Shown: positions 19,683-29,494, counted from the first letter of the stretch. The stretch: DNA of 64,000 nucleotides from Methylotenera sp. L2L1 (GCF_000744605.1 NZ_JQMG01000001.1:1798001-1862000); one strand, 5' to 3'. Numbers and translations are program-made. The notes: generated from the sequence alone by a model not told the origin.

Positions 19683-20786
19683 TTAAAGTCCTATGCCACC
19701 ATTGCCGTTGCGTGTGCCTTCGGCTGCAAAGCGTATTTTTAGTGATAAATCGTTACGGGAGTCCGCATAAGCTAATGCATCCTCTTCCTCGACTTTGCCA
19801 TTGGCATATAGTTTAAATAAGGATTGATCGAAGGTATGCATGCCAATGTCGACATGTTCACCCATAATTTCCTTGATCTCACCCATTTTTTGTTTCTGAA
19901 TTAACTCACCCATGTATGGTGTGTTAATCAAGACTTCTGTTGCAGCAACACGCTTACTTTGCTTACCTGGAATCAAGCGCTGCGATATGATTGCAACGAG
20001 ATTCATGGACATGCCTAGTAGTAAGCCATTTCTGCCATCTTCTGGGAAAAATGAGATGACGCGTTCTAATGCCTGATTTGCATTATTAGCGTGCAATGTG
20101 GCTAAACATAAATGGCCAGTTTCGGCATAGGCGAGTGCATTTTTCATGCCGTCCATATCGCGTACTTCGCCAATCAAAATAACATCAGGCGCTTGGCGCA
20201 TCGCATTTTTAAGGCCATTTTCGAATGATAATGTGTCAATGCCAATTTCGCGTTGGTCTACTACTGATTTTTTATGTGGGTGAATAAACTCAATAGGGTC
20301 TTCAAGCGTAAGAATATGTCCATTGCTTGTTTCATTTCGGAAGTCAATCATGGATGCTAATGTAGTGGATTTACCAGAGCCAGTTGCACCAACGACTAGA
20401 ATAAGTCCACGTTTGCGCGTGATTAGATCCTTCAGCACAGGTGGTAGCCCTAGGCTTTCTAGGGATGGTATTTCAGTTTTAATATGGCGAATCACCATGC
20501 CCACTTCACCGCGTTGTTTAAACACATTGACCCTGAATCGCCCAATGTCTTTCTTCCCTAGCGCAAAGTTAGCCTCTAGTTCTGATTCAAATTCTTTGAT
20601 TTGATCTGCACTCATCAGTGAGTAAGCAATTTCTTTAATCATGCCAGGCTGCATGATTTGAGCGTTGATAGGGGTGGTTTCACCTTCAACTTCTATGTGA
20701 ATACTGGTCCCTGAGCTAAAAAATAAATCTGAACCACCTTTGTCCAGCATAAATTTCAATACAGGGGTGATGTCAATTGCTGCCAT
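19683..20786 (-). CDS. pilU: Type IV pilus retraction ATPase PilU
   Basis: A 367-residue PilT/VirB11-type secretion ATPase. Walker A is GATGSGKSTTLASMID, the Asp box is TLEDPIEF, Walker B is PDVILIGEVRD, and the His box is CLATLHANNA. The N-terminus DITPVLKFMLDKGGSDLFFS and the C-terminal MHTFDQSLFKLYANGKV are typical of PilU rather than PilT. PilU assists PilT in pilus depolymerisation at the inner membrane. PilT, often adjacent, is not in the window. AGGAAA precedes the start. This is a type IVa pilus gene, separate from the Tad locus further right. Confidence 0.93.
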   Translation of the reverse strand: MAAIDITPVLKFMLDKGGSDLFFSSGTSIHIEVEGETTPINAQIMQPGMIKEIAYSLMSADQIKEFESELEANFALGKKDIGRFRVNVFKQRGEVGMVIRHIKTEIPSLESLGLPPVLKDLITRKRGLILVVGATGSGKSTTLASMIDFRNETSNGHILTLEDPIEFIHPHKKSVVDQREIGIDTLSFENGLKNAMRQAPDVILIGEVRDMDGMKNALAYAETGHLCLATLHANNANQALERVISFFPEDGRNGLLLGMSMNLVAIISQRLIPGKQSKRVAATEVLINTPYMGELIQKQKMGEIKEIMGEHVDIGMHTFDQSLFKLYANGKVEEEDALAYADSRNDLSLKIRFAAEGTRNGNGGIGL

Positions 20787-20916
20787 GGTTATTTCCTGAA
20801 CATTTTAAAATGTGTTTGTTTTTATGGGTTAATGCAGTTGTACATAAAAGACTTTAGCATAATTTTAATCGAACGCATTAGCTTGTGTGCTGCTTTATGT
20901 CGCTTGCCAATGTGCC

Positions 20917-23025
20917 TTATATCGCATGATGCACCATCATGGTTCGATAGGTTTCCTCAAGCGATTGTGCAAACTTAGCCGTGTCAAATAAAGGCGATGT
21001 CATATTCTCAGTGCATAATTTTTCTTTGATACGCGTGAGCGTGTCTTTATTTTGCATGAGACTCATGGCTATGTTTTCATAATCTTCCAGTGAGTCACTG
21101 ATGAGTTGTGTTAAGCCTGCAGCTTGCAATAAACTGCCTGCGACACGTGATGCAAATGTGTCGCCTGTGCATGTTAATACTGGCACACCCATCCATAAGG
21201 CATCGCTACAAGTGGTGTGTGCGTTGTAGGGCTGAGTATCTAAAAATAGATCGGCATGCGCATGCCTTGCGAGGTGGTCTGCGATGGTAACCCTAGGTGC
21301 GAAAATAATGCGTTCTGCTTCAATGTCTCTGATGTTAGCTTCGCGCAATAAGTTTTGTTTGGCCCAAGGGTTGCAATCTAGCAACCACAACACACTGTTT
21401 GGTTGTGCTGTGAGCAGGCGCATCCACACACTAAAAACATCTGGCGTAATTTTGAATGATTGATTAAAACTACAGAAGACAAAAGCATTTTCGGGCAGAT
21501 TACATGCTTCGCGTGTCGGTTTTTTTCCTATCGGGCGTTTACGATCATTCGGCTGGTAGCTGTGCGGCAGTAAGGCCAGCTTTTCTGCATAATGCTGAGC
21601 AGATGTAGGCGGGGTAATAAAACTATCAGATAAAAGGTAGTCGAATAAAGGCGTGCTTTGCTCATTGTTGTGATGAACTTCACCCATCGTGCCTGGAAAA
21701 CCAAGCCAGTTAACGTTGATTTTTGCTGGGCGTAGTGCTGCAATGCCACTGCGGCTAGTTTGCGTAAAGCCAGTTAAATCCACCAAAATATCAATGCCAG
21801 CACTATGTATTTTCTTTGCTGCGTCTATTTCAGACAGTGTGCGAATATCATGGAATTGGTCAAAGGCTTTTTCTAGCCTTGTTCTAGCGCTAGTTTTATC
21901 ATTAATGCCATATGAAAAAGCGTGAATTTCAAATTGGTTTTTATCATGCAGTTCGATGAGTTCACTAATCAGAAAAGCCAGTGGGTGTAATCTGAAATCT
22001 GCAGATAAATAGCCTATTTTAATTTTTTTGTTAGAGGCTACTGCATGAGTAAAGCTTAGTTGTTTTCCATGTTGAATCAGTTGCGCGTAGCGATTGTTGA
22101 CCCAGTTGCTAGCGCAAATCTTTTGCTCTTCTGCCGTGGTAGAAGGCATCGCCAAAAAAGCGAATGGTGATATTTGTGCGCTTGGCTCATGCTTTACCCA
22201 CTGGCGAATCTGTTGAATATCATCTTCTAACCCCTGCCAATCACACATATGCTGCTTTTGGTGAACCAGATGCACTTTGGCATGGTGTAGCTTGGGGTTG
22301 AGTGTGAGCGCTTTTTGATAACTTGCTACGGCTAAATCTAGCTGGCCTAATTCGCGCTGTACGTTACCTAAGTTGTTATGCGTATCGGCATCATTCGGTG
22401 CCAACTGAATGGCTTTTTGGTATTGCTTGGCAGCATCATTAGCTTTGCCTAGTTCGCGTTGTGCGTTGCCTAGGTTATACAGCAGTGCTGCATCTTGTGG
22501 ATTAAATAGCAAAGCCTCTTGAAAGCAGGCTTCCGCTTGAACGAAATTGCCAAGCGTATGTGCCTGATTGCCCAGTGACGATAAACAGTGGCAAAGCGCC
22601 TCACGTATATCGTCGGCTTTTTGCTTCACTCTTAACACACGGCGATAGTAGCCTGCGGCTTCTTCAAACCTGTTGGCGGCCAGCATTGTGTTGCCAAGGT
22701 TAAGTTGGATGTCTAGGTCTTTAGGCTGTAATAAAATCGCTTGTTGAAAGCTTTTAATCGCAGCTTCTACTTGGCCGTTTTCACGTAATGCCAAGCCGTA
22801 GTGGTTTAAATATTCAACCTGCTTAGGGTTAATCGTGAGCGCTTGTTCAATATGTGTCACTGCGAGCGTAGTTCGATTGGTTTGATAGTACACAAGGCCT
22901 AGCATATGGTGTGCGTCAGCATGCTTGGGTTGCATAGATAGCACTTGTTGGTAAAGTGACTCTGCTTCTGCTAATTGGCCTACACGATGATGTTGTACTG
23001 CTGCTAAATAATGAGATTGCGCCAT
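20917..23025 (-). CDS. TPR-containing O-GlcNAc transferase, SPINDLY family (GT41)
   Basis: 702 residues. About seven TPR repeats (residues about 3-265, with motifs such as ADTHNNLGNVQRELGQLDLA) precede a GT41 catalytic region. Diagnostic motifs are IKIGYLSADFRLHPLAFL, VNWLGFPGTMG, FCSFNQSFKITPDVF and GVPVLTCTGDTFASRVA. Enzymes of this family add a sugar to Ser/Thr of proteins. In bacteria some modify surface appendage subunits or cytoplasmic factors. An unusual insertion (EVHHNNEQSTP) follows the GFPGTMG motif, where related proteins go directly to the FDY segment. It starts 9 bp after the mnmC2 stop and is probably in the same operon. The substrate is unknown. Confidence 0.85.
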   Translation of the reverse strand: MAQSHYLAAVQHHRVGQLAEAESLYQQVLSMQPKHADAHHMLGLVYYQTNRTTLAVTHIEQALTINPKQVEYLNHYGLALRENGQVEAAIKSFQQAILLQPKDLDIQLNLGNTMLAANRFEEAAGYYRRVLRVKQKADDIREALCHCLSSLGNQAHTLGNFVQAEACFQEALLFNPQDAALLYNLGNAQRELGKANDAAKQYQKAIQLAPNDADTHNNLGNVQRELGQLDLAVASYQKALTLNPKLHHAKVHLVHQKQHMCDWQGLEDDIQQIRQWVKHEPSAQISPFAFLAMPSTTAEEQKICASNWVNNRYAQLIQHGKQLSFTHAVASNKKIKIGYLSADFRLHPLAFLISELIELHDKNQFEIHAFSYGINDKTSARTRLEKAFDQFHDIRTLSEIDAAKKIHSAGIDILVDLTGFTQTSRSGIAALRPAKINVNWLGFPGTMGEVHHNNEQSTPLFDYLLSDSFITPPTSAQHYAEKLALLPHSYQPNDRKRPIGKKPTREACNLPENAFVFCSFNQSFKITPDVFSVWMRLLTAQPNSVLWLLDCNPWAKQNLLREANIRDIEAERIIFAPRVTIADHLARHAHADLFLDTQPYNAHTTCSDALWMGVPVLTCTGDTFASRVAGSLLQAAGLTQLISDSLEDYENIAMSLMQNKDTLTRIKEKLCTENMTSPLFDTAKFAQSLEETYRTMMVHHAI

Positions 23026-23034
23026 AAGCTCATT

Positions 23035-24273
23035 TTAACCTGAAATTTTATGCTGAGAGGCGATGGTTTTTGCTAATTTCTTTAATCCTAATGCTTTGAG
23101 TAAGAATCGATTGGGGTTAAGTTGGCAAGCTATATCACTGCTAATGGGTAAAGGCTGTTGGCAAATCATACTGGCGAGTAGCTCTGCGCATAATGGGGCA
23201 CTGGTGAACCCTTTGCTGCCATGTGCCGCATTGATGTACAAGCCAGATAGCCACGGTAGTGCTTGAGGTAAAGCACTTGGTCTTACAGGATTTTTTGTGA
23301 GGTTAGCACCATCGATTAATTCACCTACCAACGGCCAGTAGTCGCTGGTGGTACATCGGTAAGAAACGCGTCCTCCTGTCAGGCTTGCTTGCAAATCATG
23401 ATAGAGCGCTGGTGAGATGTTGTTGAGTTTATTTAAGTTGGAGATATGGTCTGCCTGTGTCGTTGTTAAATCAGGCGCTTCGGTAGAGATGGCCTCTGCG
23501 TCAGAAAATGAAGCCCCTAAGCAATGAGATTGTGCAGCATAAGCAGATGGGCTTAAGTAGCCATCGCTACAAATAATCGTGTTGATTTTCTGGCTATTAC
23601 TTGTTGAGTCAAGCACGCTAACCTGACCGCGTACGGCTTTGGTGTGTAGCGGTAAATCAGGTAAAAGTTGTTGTGCATCGTTAGCCGTTGCAATAATCAA
23701 TACATCTGCAGTTGCGAGTAACTGATGATGATTATAAACCTCGAAGCCATACGCTTTCTGAGCAAACTGAATGACTTGCTGTGTATTGATAATCGTAATG
23801 TTTGGGTGCTGGGTTAAATGCTTACATAGGTTTTTTGGTTGTATCCATGCCGCTGTTGGGAAATATAAGGAGTCATGGTCAATCGAGATGCCAGCAATGG
23901 TGCTAGCTTCATTATGCGACACATACTGGAGCACGCTCGCAGGGTAATTGTGCGCAGCCACCTTTTTAATGCGCGATAGCTCTCTAGCATTAAACCCAAG
24001 TTGCAACATGCCGCACATAGAAAAATCAGCATCAGGCAGATTAAGTGATTGATAAAATGCTAAGCTGTATAAATAGCTATCCAGTGCAAATTGGCTACTT
24101 AAGTCATCACCACTTAAGCGTGGATATAACATGGCGAGCGGATTGCCCGAGGCTGCACTAGCAACTTCTGCGTTACGCTCAATCAGTGTGACTTTAATGC
24201 CGCGTTTAGCCAGTGCATAGGCGCTACTAGAGCCAGCGATGCCACCACCGATCACGATGGCTGTATTAGTCAT
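23035..24273 (-). CDS. mnmC: FAD-dependent cmnm5s2U34 oxidoreductase, stand-alone MnmC2 domain
   Basis: About 412 residues from the ATG at 24273, where MTNTAIVIGGGIAGSSSAYALA gives the FAD-binding Rossmann motif. ASGNPLAMLYPRLS is typical of the C-terminal half of MnmC. The domain removes the carboxymethyl group from cmnm5s2U34 of tRNA, giving nm5s2U34. In E. coli this activity is fused to the methyltransferase. Here it is a separate frame overlapping the mnmD stop by 8 bases (ATGACTAA). A longer reading to 24321 exists but lacks a better start. The two proteins together (about 250 + 412 residues) match the length of fused MnmC. Confidence 0.9.
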   Translation of the reverse strand: MTNTAIVIGGGIAGSSSAYALAKRGIKVTLIERNAEVASAASGNPLAMLYPRLSGDDLSSQFALDSYLYSLAFYQSLNLPDADFSMCGMLQLGFNARELSRIKKVAAHNYPASVLQYVSHNEASTIAGISIDHDSLYFPTAAWIQPKNLCKHLTQHPNITIINTQQVIQFAQKAYGFEVYNHHQLLATADVLIIATANDAQQLLPDLPLHTKAVRGQVSVLDSTSNSQKINTIICSDGYLSPSAYAAQSHCLGASFSDAEAISTEAPDLTTTQADHISNLNKLNNISPALYHDLQASLTGGRVSYRCTTSDYWPLVGELIDGANLTKNPVRPSALPQALPWLSGLYINAAHGSKGFTSAPLCAELLASMICQQPLPISSDIACQLNPNRFLLKALGLKKLAKTIASQHKISG

Positions 24274-25024
24274 GCTGGGTACCGATGAACTCGCCACAGA
24301 GCATTTCACGTTTTTTACCAAACCCTGCGCGCTTATTTACCTTGAAACCTGCATTGATTAAGCCTCGCCTTACATCTCCCGCACTGGTAAATGTTGCGAA
24401 TGTGGTTGAGGGGTGGGCGTGTTTTGCCATCTCTGAAAACAAGCCGCTATGCCACATCTCTGGATTCTTAGCAGGGGCGAACCCATCCAGAAACCATGCA
24501 TCAGCGATGTTAGAAATGCATGCTAATTGTTCGGTGGCATCGCCGGTGTATACAGATAATTGAACTCTATGATTGTAAAGACTAATAGATGATGTATTCG
24601 CCTTTGTATTCATCAATGTTTCATACTGATGAATCAGGGGCGTGCTTAAGTCAGTGAGTTCTGGCCACAACGCTAACGCGGTTGAGATATCACTTAATTC
24701 AAGTGGATATTTCTCTACGCTAACAAAATGCAATACAGCATGCTTTGGTGCGCTTGCTAACCATAATCTAGCTGCACATAAAAAGTTTAAGCCAGTGCCA
24801 AACCCAGTTTCAATAATGGTAAAGTGATTTAAATCAGTCTGTTGCCAGCGTGTTGGCAAATCGTTGCCTTGTAAAAAGACATATTCAGTTTCTAATAGGC
24901 CATTATCACTAGAAAAATACACATCCTGAAACTTGGTGGAGTAGGGTAAGCCATCTCGCCATGCTAATTGCTCTCGCATTGTGCTATCTACGGGGTTTAA
25001 ATGAGCGTTATTGTTGTCTGACAT
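24266..25024 (-). CDS. mnmD: tRNA nm5s2U34 methyltransferase MnmD
   Basis: About 252 residues. The N-terminal LAWRDGLPYSTKFQDVYFS is the MnmC1/MnmD signature. The SAM site is in FTIIETGFGTGLNFLCAARL, and the catalytic-region motif AWFLDGFAPAKNPEMW is present. It methylates nm5s2U34 to mnm5s2U34 in the wobble position of tRNAs for Lys, Glu and Gln. The ATG at 25024 is chosen because the only longer start is a TTG without a ribosome binding site, although the ATG itself also lacks a clear one. It is translationally coupled to the downstream MnmC2 domain gene. Confidence 0.9.
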   Translation of the reverse strand: MSDNNNAHLNPVDSTMREQLAWRDGLPYSTKFQDVYFSSDNGLLETEYVFLQGNDLPTRWQQTDLNHFTIIETGFGTGLNFLCAARLWLASAPKHAVLHFVSVEKYPLELSDISTALALWPELTDLSTPLIHQYETLMNTKANTSSISLYNHRVQLSVYTGDATEQLACISNIADAWFLDGFAPAKNPEMWHSGLFSEMAKHAHPSTTFATFTSAGDVRRGLINAGFKVNKRAGFGKKREMLCGEFIGTQHD

Positions 25025-25167
25025 GCGTTTTAATATCGAGTTAAATTGAGGCCAAATCGCGTACGAGCAAGTTGACCCCAATTTTAAACCATAAAGGTAG
25101 CGTAAGTCAGATAACTACATGTTAGATAACTATAAGTAATGTAACTAGAAGAATTGAATACTACTAT

Positions 25168-26448
25168 TTAGTCTTTTGGTGTGAGTGCATCTCTTTTGTT
25201 ATTTGGCTTAGCTAACAGCATGTGTACATCACCCAATGCACGCTCAATAAAGCCGCCTTCACAGTAGCAGAAATAGAACTCCCACATTTTGATGAATTCT
25301 TCTGAGTAACCTAATGCACGTACTTGGTTGATATTTTTAAAGAAATTCATCCGCCACATCCCCAGCGTAGTTGCGTAGTGTGGACCAATATCTTCAAGAT
25401 CAATTAATCTCATATCACTCATCCGCGTAATGCTATTAAGCATAGCAGTGTTAGAAGGGATGCACGAGCCTGGGAAAATATAGCGTTGAATAAAGTCTAC
25501 TGAAGATTTAGCTACTTCATAGCGTTGGTCAGCAATCGTAATCGCCTGAATTAATGCGAGCCCATCAGGTTTAAGTAATGAACCTACCTTAGCAAAATAA
25601 GTGTCATAAAACTGATGCCCTACGGCCTCTACCATTTCAATTGACACTAATTTATCGAACTCACCATCTAAATGGCGGTAATCTTCAAGTAATAATGTGA
25701 TTTTGTCACTAAGCCCAGCACCCCCCACGCGCACTTTTGCTAGCGCATATTGTTGCTTAGAGATAGTCGTCGTCGTGATTCTGCAACCATAATGTTTTGC
25801 CGCATAAATCGCAAAACCACCCCAGCCAGTGCCAATTTCAACCACGTGGTCAGTTGGTTTTAAATCGAGTTTATCGCAAATGGTTTTTAGTTTTAATTCA
25901 GATGCCTGTTGTAATGTTTGTGTTTGGTGGTTAAATATCGCGCTGGAGTACATCATCGTTGGGTCTAAAAACAACTGAAATAACTCATTGCCCAAGTCGT
26001 AATGTGCTGCAATATTCTTACGGCTACCTTCCGTCGTATTGCTGTTTAGCCAATGTAATACCTTCAGAATCGGCTTGGTCAGCCATTGGTAACCGCCTTC
26101 TAGCGCATCCATCACTGATTGGTTGATGCACATAATCCTGATTAATTCAGTAAGGTGATCTGTGGTCCAGTAGCCGAGCATGTAGGCTTCACCAGCACCG
26201 ATGCTGCCACCAAACGCAATTTCACCATAAAACCGACTGTCATGAATTTTAATCACAGCGTGTAATTCAGATGATGCTAGACCAAAACTATATTTTTCGT
26301 CACCATCAATCAGTGTTAAATAGCCTGTGTGCAAATGTGTTAATCGGTGCAATATTTTACGTTTGGCTAAATCAGCTACCCATCGTGCACGATTTTTTTG
26401 GCGTAGATTGCTGGTTAGTTTTTCTTGTTGCAGGGCTGGTGTCGTCAT
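25168..26448 (-). CDS. Cyclopropane-fatty-acyl-phospholipid synthase-like methyltransferase
   Basis: 426 residues. The SAM motif is VEIGTGWGGFAIYAAKHYG. The CFA-family active region is recognisable: IEMVEAVGHQFYDTYF (conserved Glu) and GPHYATTLGMWRMNF (conserved Tyr). At the position where E. coli Cfa has the bicarbonate-binding His in LLHTIGS, this protein has LIQAITI, so His is replaced by Gln. This suggests methyl transfer to unsaturated phospholipid chains with a different product than a cyclopropane ring, as proposed for the FAD/DUF1365-associated branch. It is the last gene of the nine-gene lipid operon, 15 bp after DUF1365. Confidence 0.85.
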   Translation of the reverse strand: MTTPALQQEKLTSNLRQKNRARWVADLAKRKILHRLTHLHTGYLTLIDGDEKYSFGLASSELHAVIKIHDSRFYGEIAFGGSIGAGEAYMLGYWTTDHLTELIRIMCINQSVMDALEGGYQWLTKPILKVLHWLNSNTTEGSRKNIAAHYDLGNELFQLFLDPTMMYSSAIFNHQTQTLQQASELKLKTICDKLDLKPTDHVVEIGTGWGGFAIYAAKHYGCRITTTTISKQQYALAKVRVGGAGLSDKITLLLEDYRHLDGEFDKLVSIEMVEAVGHQFYDTYFAKVGSLLKPDGLALIQAITIADQRYEVAKSSVDFIQRYIFPGSCIPSNTAMLNSITRMSDMRLIDLEDIGPHYATTLGMWRMNFFKNINQVRALGYSEEFIKMWEFYFCYCEGGFIERALGDVHMLLAKPNNKRDALTPKD

Positions 26449-26463
26449 GAGTATTTTTGTGCA

Positions 26464-27258
26464 TCAAGGTTTAGTGGTTGAGTTCGGATGTGAATAAAAC
26501 GGTACACGTTTTAGCCACAGTTTTAATGCGCTCCAATAAATTGCTAGCACGACTTTAATTGTCATAAAAGGATACTTGATGAGTAGCGCATTGAGCTTGG
26601 ATGGATTGAATTCTGTTCGATGTAGTGACAGTGTCGCATTGAAGATTAGCTGCTCGTTTTGAAGATTTTTCATGTGTATATGCAATTGTTCTTGGTCTAG
26701 TTGAAATGCCCAGTCGTAATCAATATTCATCGGCATAAATGGCGACACATGGAATGCTTTACTAAACTTAAAAATAGAAAGTTCGCCATTATTTGTAAAT
26801 TTTATAGTTCTGTTTTTTGAGTAATCATGCACATAAGCAAATGACTCATTCCAAGGCGTATTGGTAATGTGGCTTACGATTGCCTGTAATGTTTCTCCGT
26901 CATCTTCAAAACAGTAATAAAAGGTGACGGGGTTAAAACAATAACCAAAATAACGCATATTGGTGAGCATGCAAATTGGTCCAGATGGCTTTTTCCCTGT
27001 GTTGACCTCAACCAATTGGCTGATTTCATCTTTTAGGGGTTTTGCTGGATCCCCAAAATAGTCGGCACGTTTAAACCATGCAATATTTTTAGATTCAAAA
27101 GACCAAAAAATACGGTTGTTAAACATTGTTGGCAGCTCATCTAAATTTAGAAACATCATAAAGACTTGATAGCGAAATCCATGTGCTTTGGGTTTAAAAC
27201 GCTGATGCGATACCCAGCCTTGATAAATAGCGTTGCTAGATAATTTATTTTGCGGCAT
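26464..27258 (-). CDS. DUF1365 family protein
   Basis: 264 residues. It begins NAIYQGWVSHQRFKPKAHGF, matching the DUF1365 family, with FGYCFNPVTFYYCFEDDG and FHVSPFMPMNIDYDW as further family landmarks. The biochemical role is unknown, but members are almost always encoded beside an FAD amine oxidase and a CFA-synthase-like enzyme, as here. It overlaps the upstream FAD oxidoreductase gene by 14 bases, implying coupled translation. Probably cytoplasmic or peripheral to the membrane. Confidence 0.88.
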   Translation of the reverse strand: MPQNKLSSNAIYQGWVSHQRFKPKAHGFRYQVFMMFLNLDELPTMFNNRIFWSFESKNIAWFKRADYFGDPAKPLKDEISQLVEVNTGKKPSGPICMLTNMRYFGYCFNPVTFYYCFEDDGETLQAIVSHITNTPWNESFAYVHDYSKNRTIKFTNNGELSIFKFSKAFHVSPFMPMNIDYDWAFQLDQEQLHIHMKNLQNEQLIFNATLSLHRTEFNPSKLNALLIKYPFMTIKVVLAIYWSALKLWLKRVPFYSHPNSTTKP

Positions 27259-28513
27259 TTAAGTATTGCTCAAAATGTTTGAGTGCTTCTAGTGCGCTGA
27301 CAACCCCATCTTCATGAAAACCATTTCGCCAATAAGCACCTGCATAAGCAGTGCGGTTTATACCACTTATCTCACTGTGTCTTGCCTGCGCAGCGGCACC
27401 AGCTAGGGTGTAGACAGGGTGCATATAGATTAAGCGTTTAATCACTTTTTCTGGATGAATACCATGGGTATGGTTGAGTGTCACCAATAGTGGCTCGATC
27501 GTTTGTAAGTTTTGCAGTATGTTCATGTTATAAGTCACGGCTACCTTGCTTGATGCTGGGGTAGTGACGTGATAATTCCACGCTGCCCATGCAAGTTTTC
27601 TTTTGGGCAAAAGGCTGATGTCATGGTGTAAAAATATGGTGTTCTCTTGATAAGGGATTGCGCCAAGTATTTGTGCTTCTGCTGTTGTTTTATCTTGCAG
27701 CATGTTCAGTGCTTGATCGCTATGACATGCAAAGAAAACAAAATCAAACTTTTCTTCTTCGCCGTTCACTGGTTTTACACGCACAGATGTTTTTAAGCGG
27801 CGCACACTTTCTATTGGTGTGTTGAGCCTGATTTTATGTTTAAACGGTGCCGTTAACGCATGGACATAACTGGCTGACCCATCTGAAATAGTGCGCCATT
27901 CAGGTCTATTGTTAACGGTTAGCATGCCATGATGATGAAAAAAACGCACAAAAAAACGCGCCGGAAACGAAAGCATTTGTTTTGCATCTGTTGACCAGAT
28001 AGCAGCACCCATCGGCACAATATACTGATCTATAAATTGTTGGCTATACTTGCCTTGTCTTAAGTAGTCACCAAGTTTTATTTCATTTCCATCTGCCAGT
28101 AGTTCCAATGATGATTGATTAAACCGCAGAATGTCACGAATCATGCGATGAAACGAAGGTTTGAATAGATTGATACGTTGTGCAAACAGGCTGTTCAGGC
28201 TAGTGCCGTTATATTCTAAGCCTGTGCTCTCACAACGTACACTAAAGCTCATGCTACTAGGTTGCCACGCGACATTTAACTCATTCAATAAACTGATAAA
28301 GTTTGGGTAGGTACGGTCGTTAAATACAATAAAGCCTGTGTCTACATTGATTGTTTTACCTTCATGCTGTACTTGATGCGTGTGAGTATGGCCGCCAATA
28401 TGGCCTTCTGCCTCAAATATGGTGATGTCATGTTTTGTATGCAGATGATGTGCAATCGTATTGCCTGCAATGCCACTTCCAATAATCGCAATTTTCAAAC
28501 TGAAGTCTTTCAA
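27245..28513 (-). CDS. FAD-dependent amine-oxidase-like oxidoreductase
   Basis: 422 residues. The N-terminal dinucleotide motif is IAIIGSGIAGNTIAHHL, followed by FEAEGHIGGHTHTH and VDTGFIVFNDRTYPNF. The C-terminal FAD contact is AYAGAYWRNGFHEDGVVSAL. It belongs to the flavin amine oxidase/protoporphyrinogen oxidase-like group that partners DUF1365 and CFA-like proteins. The substrate is probably a membrane fatty acyl chain, which is inference from context. Overlap with DUF1365 and a 30-bp gap from the desaturase gene place it in the middle of the operon. Confidence 0.88.
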   Translation of the reverse strand: MKDFSLKIAIIGSGIAGNTIAHHLHTKHDITIFEAEGHIGGHTHTHQVQHEGKTINVDTGFIVFNDRTYPNFISLLNELNVAWQPSSMSFSVRCESTGLEYNGTSLNSLFAQRINLFKPSFHRMIRDILRFNQSSLELLADGNEIKLGDYLRQGKYSQQFIDQYIVPMGAAIWSTDAKQMLSFPARFFVRFFHHHGMLTVNNRPEWRTISDGSASYVHALTAPFKHKIRLNTPIESVRRLKTSVRVKPVNGEEEKFDFVFFACHSDQALNMLQDKTTAEAQILGAIPYQENTIFLHHDISLLPKRKLAWAAWNYHVTTPASSKVAVTYNMNILQNLQTIEPLLVTLNHTHGIHPEKVIKRLIYMHPVYTLAGAAAQARHSEISGINRTAYAGAYWRNGFHEDGVVSALEALKHFEQYLNAAK

Positions 28514-28543
28514 AGGTATCTAAATGACAAGCCGCATTATTTT

Positions 28544-29494
28544 TTAAGCTATTTGCTTAGATTGCTGTTTAATTTTACGAGACTCTCTTATTGATACAGG
28601 CACTGTGCGTAAATCCCAAATTAGCCCACACATCGCCAGTATTTTTAAGCCGTAGTAGGTGAAGTCTACTTCCCACCAGTAAAATCCTTGTTTGGCAGAA
28701 CCAGGGTAGTGGTGGTGATTGTTATGCCAGCCTTCACCTAGTGTCGCTAGTGCAATCCAAAAGTTATTTCTGCTTTGGTCAGTTGTGGCATAACGGCGCT
28801 TACCCCATACGTGTGCCAGTGAGTTAACGGTAAACGTTGCGTGGTAAAGCACCACGGTTGAAATGGCAAACCCCCAGACCAGTAACTGCAGCCCATTTGT
28901 ATTTAAATCTGGATAGGTACTTTCTAGACCATTGCCTAGCGCGTAGATACCGACTGCCAGTAATACTGGAATGATCGCGTCAAAACGATCTAAAAGCCTA
29001 AGTTCTATGTATTTAGATAACTCCTTTACGTTTTCAACCTGTGCTGTAAAGTGCTGGGATGATAAAAACCATCCGATATGGCTCCATAAAAATCCATGTT
29101 GCACAGGAGAGTGCGCGTCTTCTGATTCATCAGAGTACAAATGGTGGTGCCGATGATGGGATGCCCACCAGATAGGGCCTCGCTGTACTGCGGTTGCACC
29201 AACCAGTGCCAGAATAAATTGAAAAACGCGAGTGGTACGAAATGCTTTGTGTGAAAAGTAGCGATGATAAAAAGCGGTAATTGCGAACATTCTAATCAGG
29301 TAAAACCCAATGGCAAAGCTTAATGCAAACCAGCTTACGCCTACCCAAAACACAGCCAAGCATGCAATATGAATCAAGATAAAGGGGATGACACGGAGCC
29401 AATCAATGCTTAGCCATTGGTTTTTACCTACATTACGATGCGCATGAAGTTGAACCGAGTGATTATCAAACCAAGAAAGTAATTTTTTAAACAT
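28544..29494 (-). CDS. Acyl-lipid/acyl-CoA Delta9-type fatty acid desaturase
   Basis: A 316-residue integral membrane desaturase with the three histidine boxes HRYFSH, SHHRHHHLYSDESED and HNNHHHYPGSA that bind the di-iron centre, and about four transmembrane helices. It introduces a double bond, usually at C9, into long-chain acyl groups using O2. It belongs to the same minus-strand lipid operon. Its product would be the substrate for the CFA-like methyltransferases, which gives a plausible pathway order. Confidence 0.92.
   Translation of the reverse strand: MFKKLLSWFDNHSVQLHAHRNVGKNQWLSIDWLRVIPFILIHIACLAVFWVGVSWFALSFAIGFYLIRMFAITAFYHRYFSHKAFRTTRVFQFILALVGATAVQRGPIWWASHHRHHHLYSDESEDAHSPVQHGFLWSHIGWFLSSQHFTAQVENVKELSKYIELRLLDRFDAIIPVLLAVGIYALGNGLESTYPDLNTNGLQLLVWGFAISTVVLYHATFTVNSLAHVWGKRRYATTDQSRNNFWIALATLGEGWHNNHHHYPGSAKQGFYWWEVDFTYYGLKILAMCGLIWDLRTVPVSIRESRKIKQQSKQIA

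Noticed and set aside
24266-24321. Programmed frameshift fusing MnmD and MnmC2
   Set aside because: No slippery heptamer is seen at the overlap, and the second gene has its own ATG in an 8-base overlap, which simple coupled translation explains.
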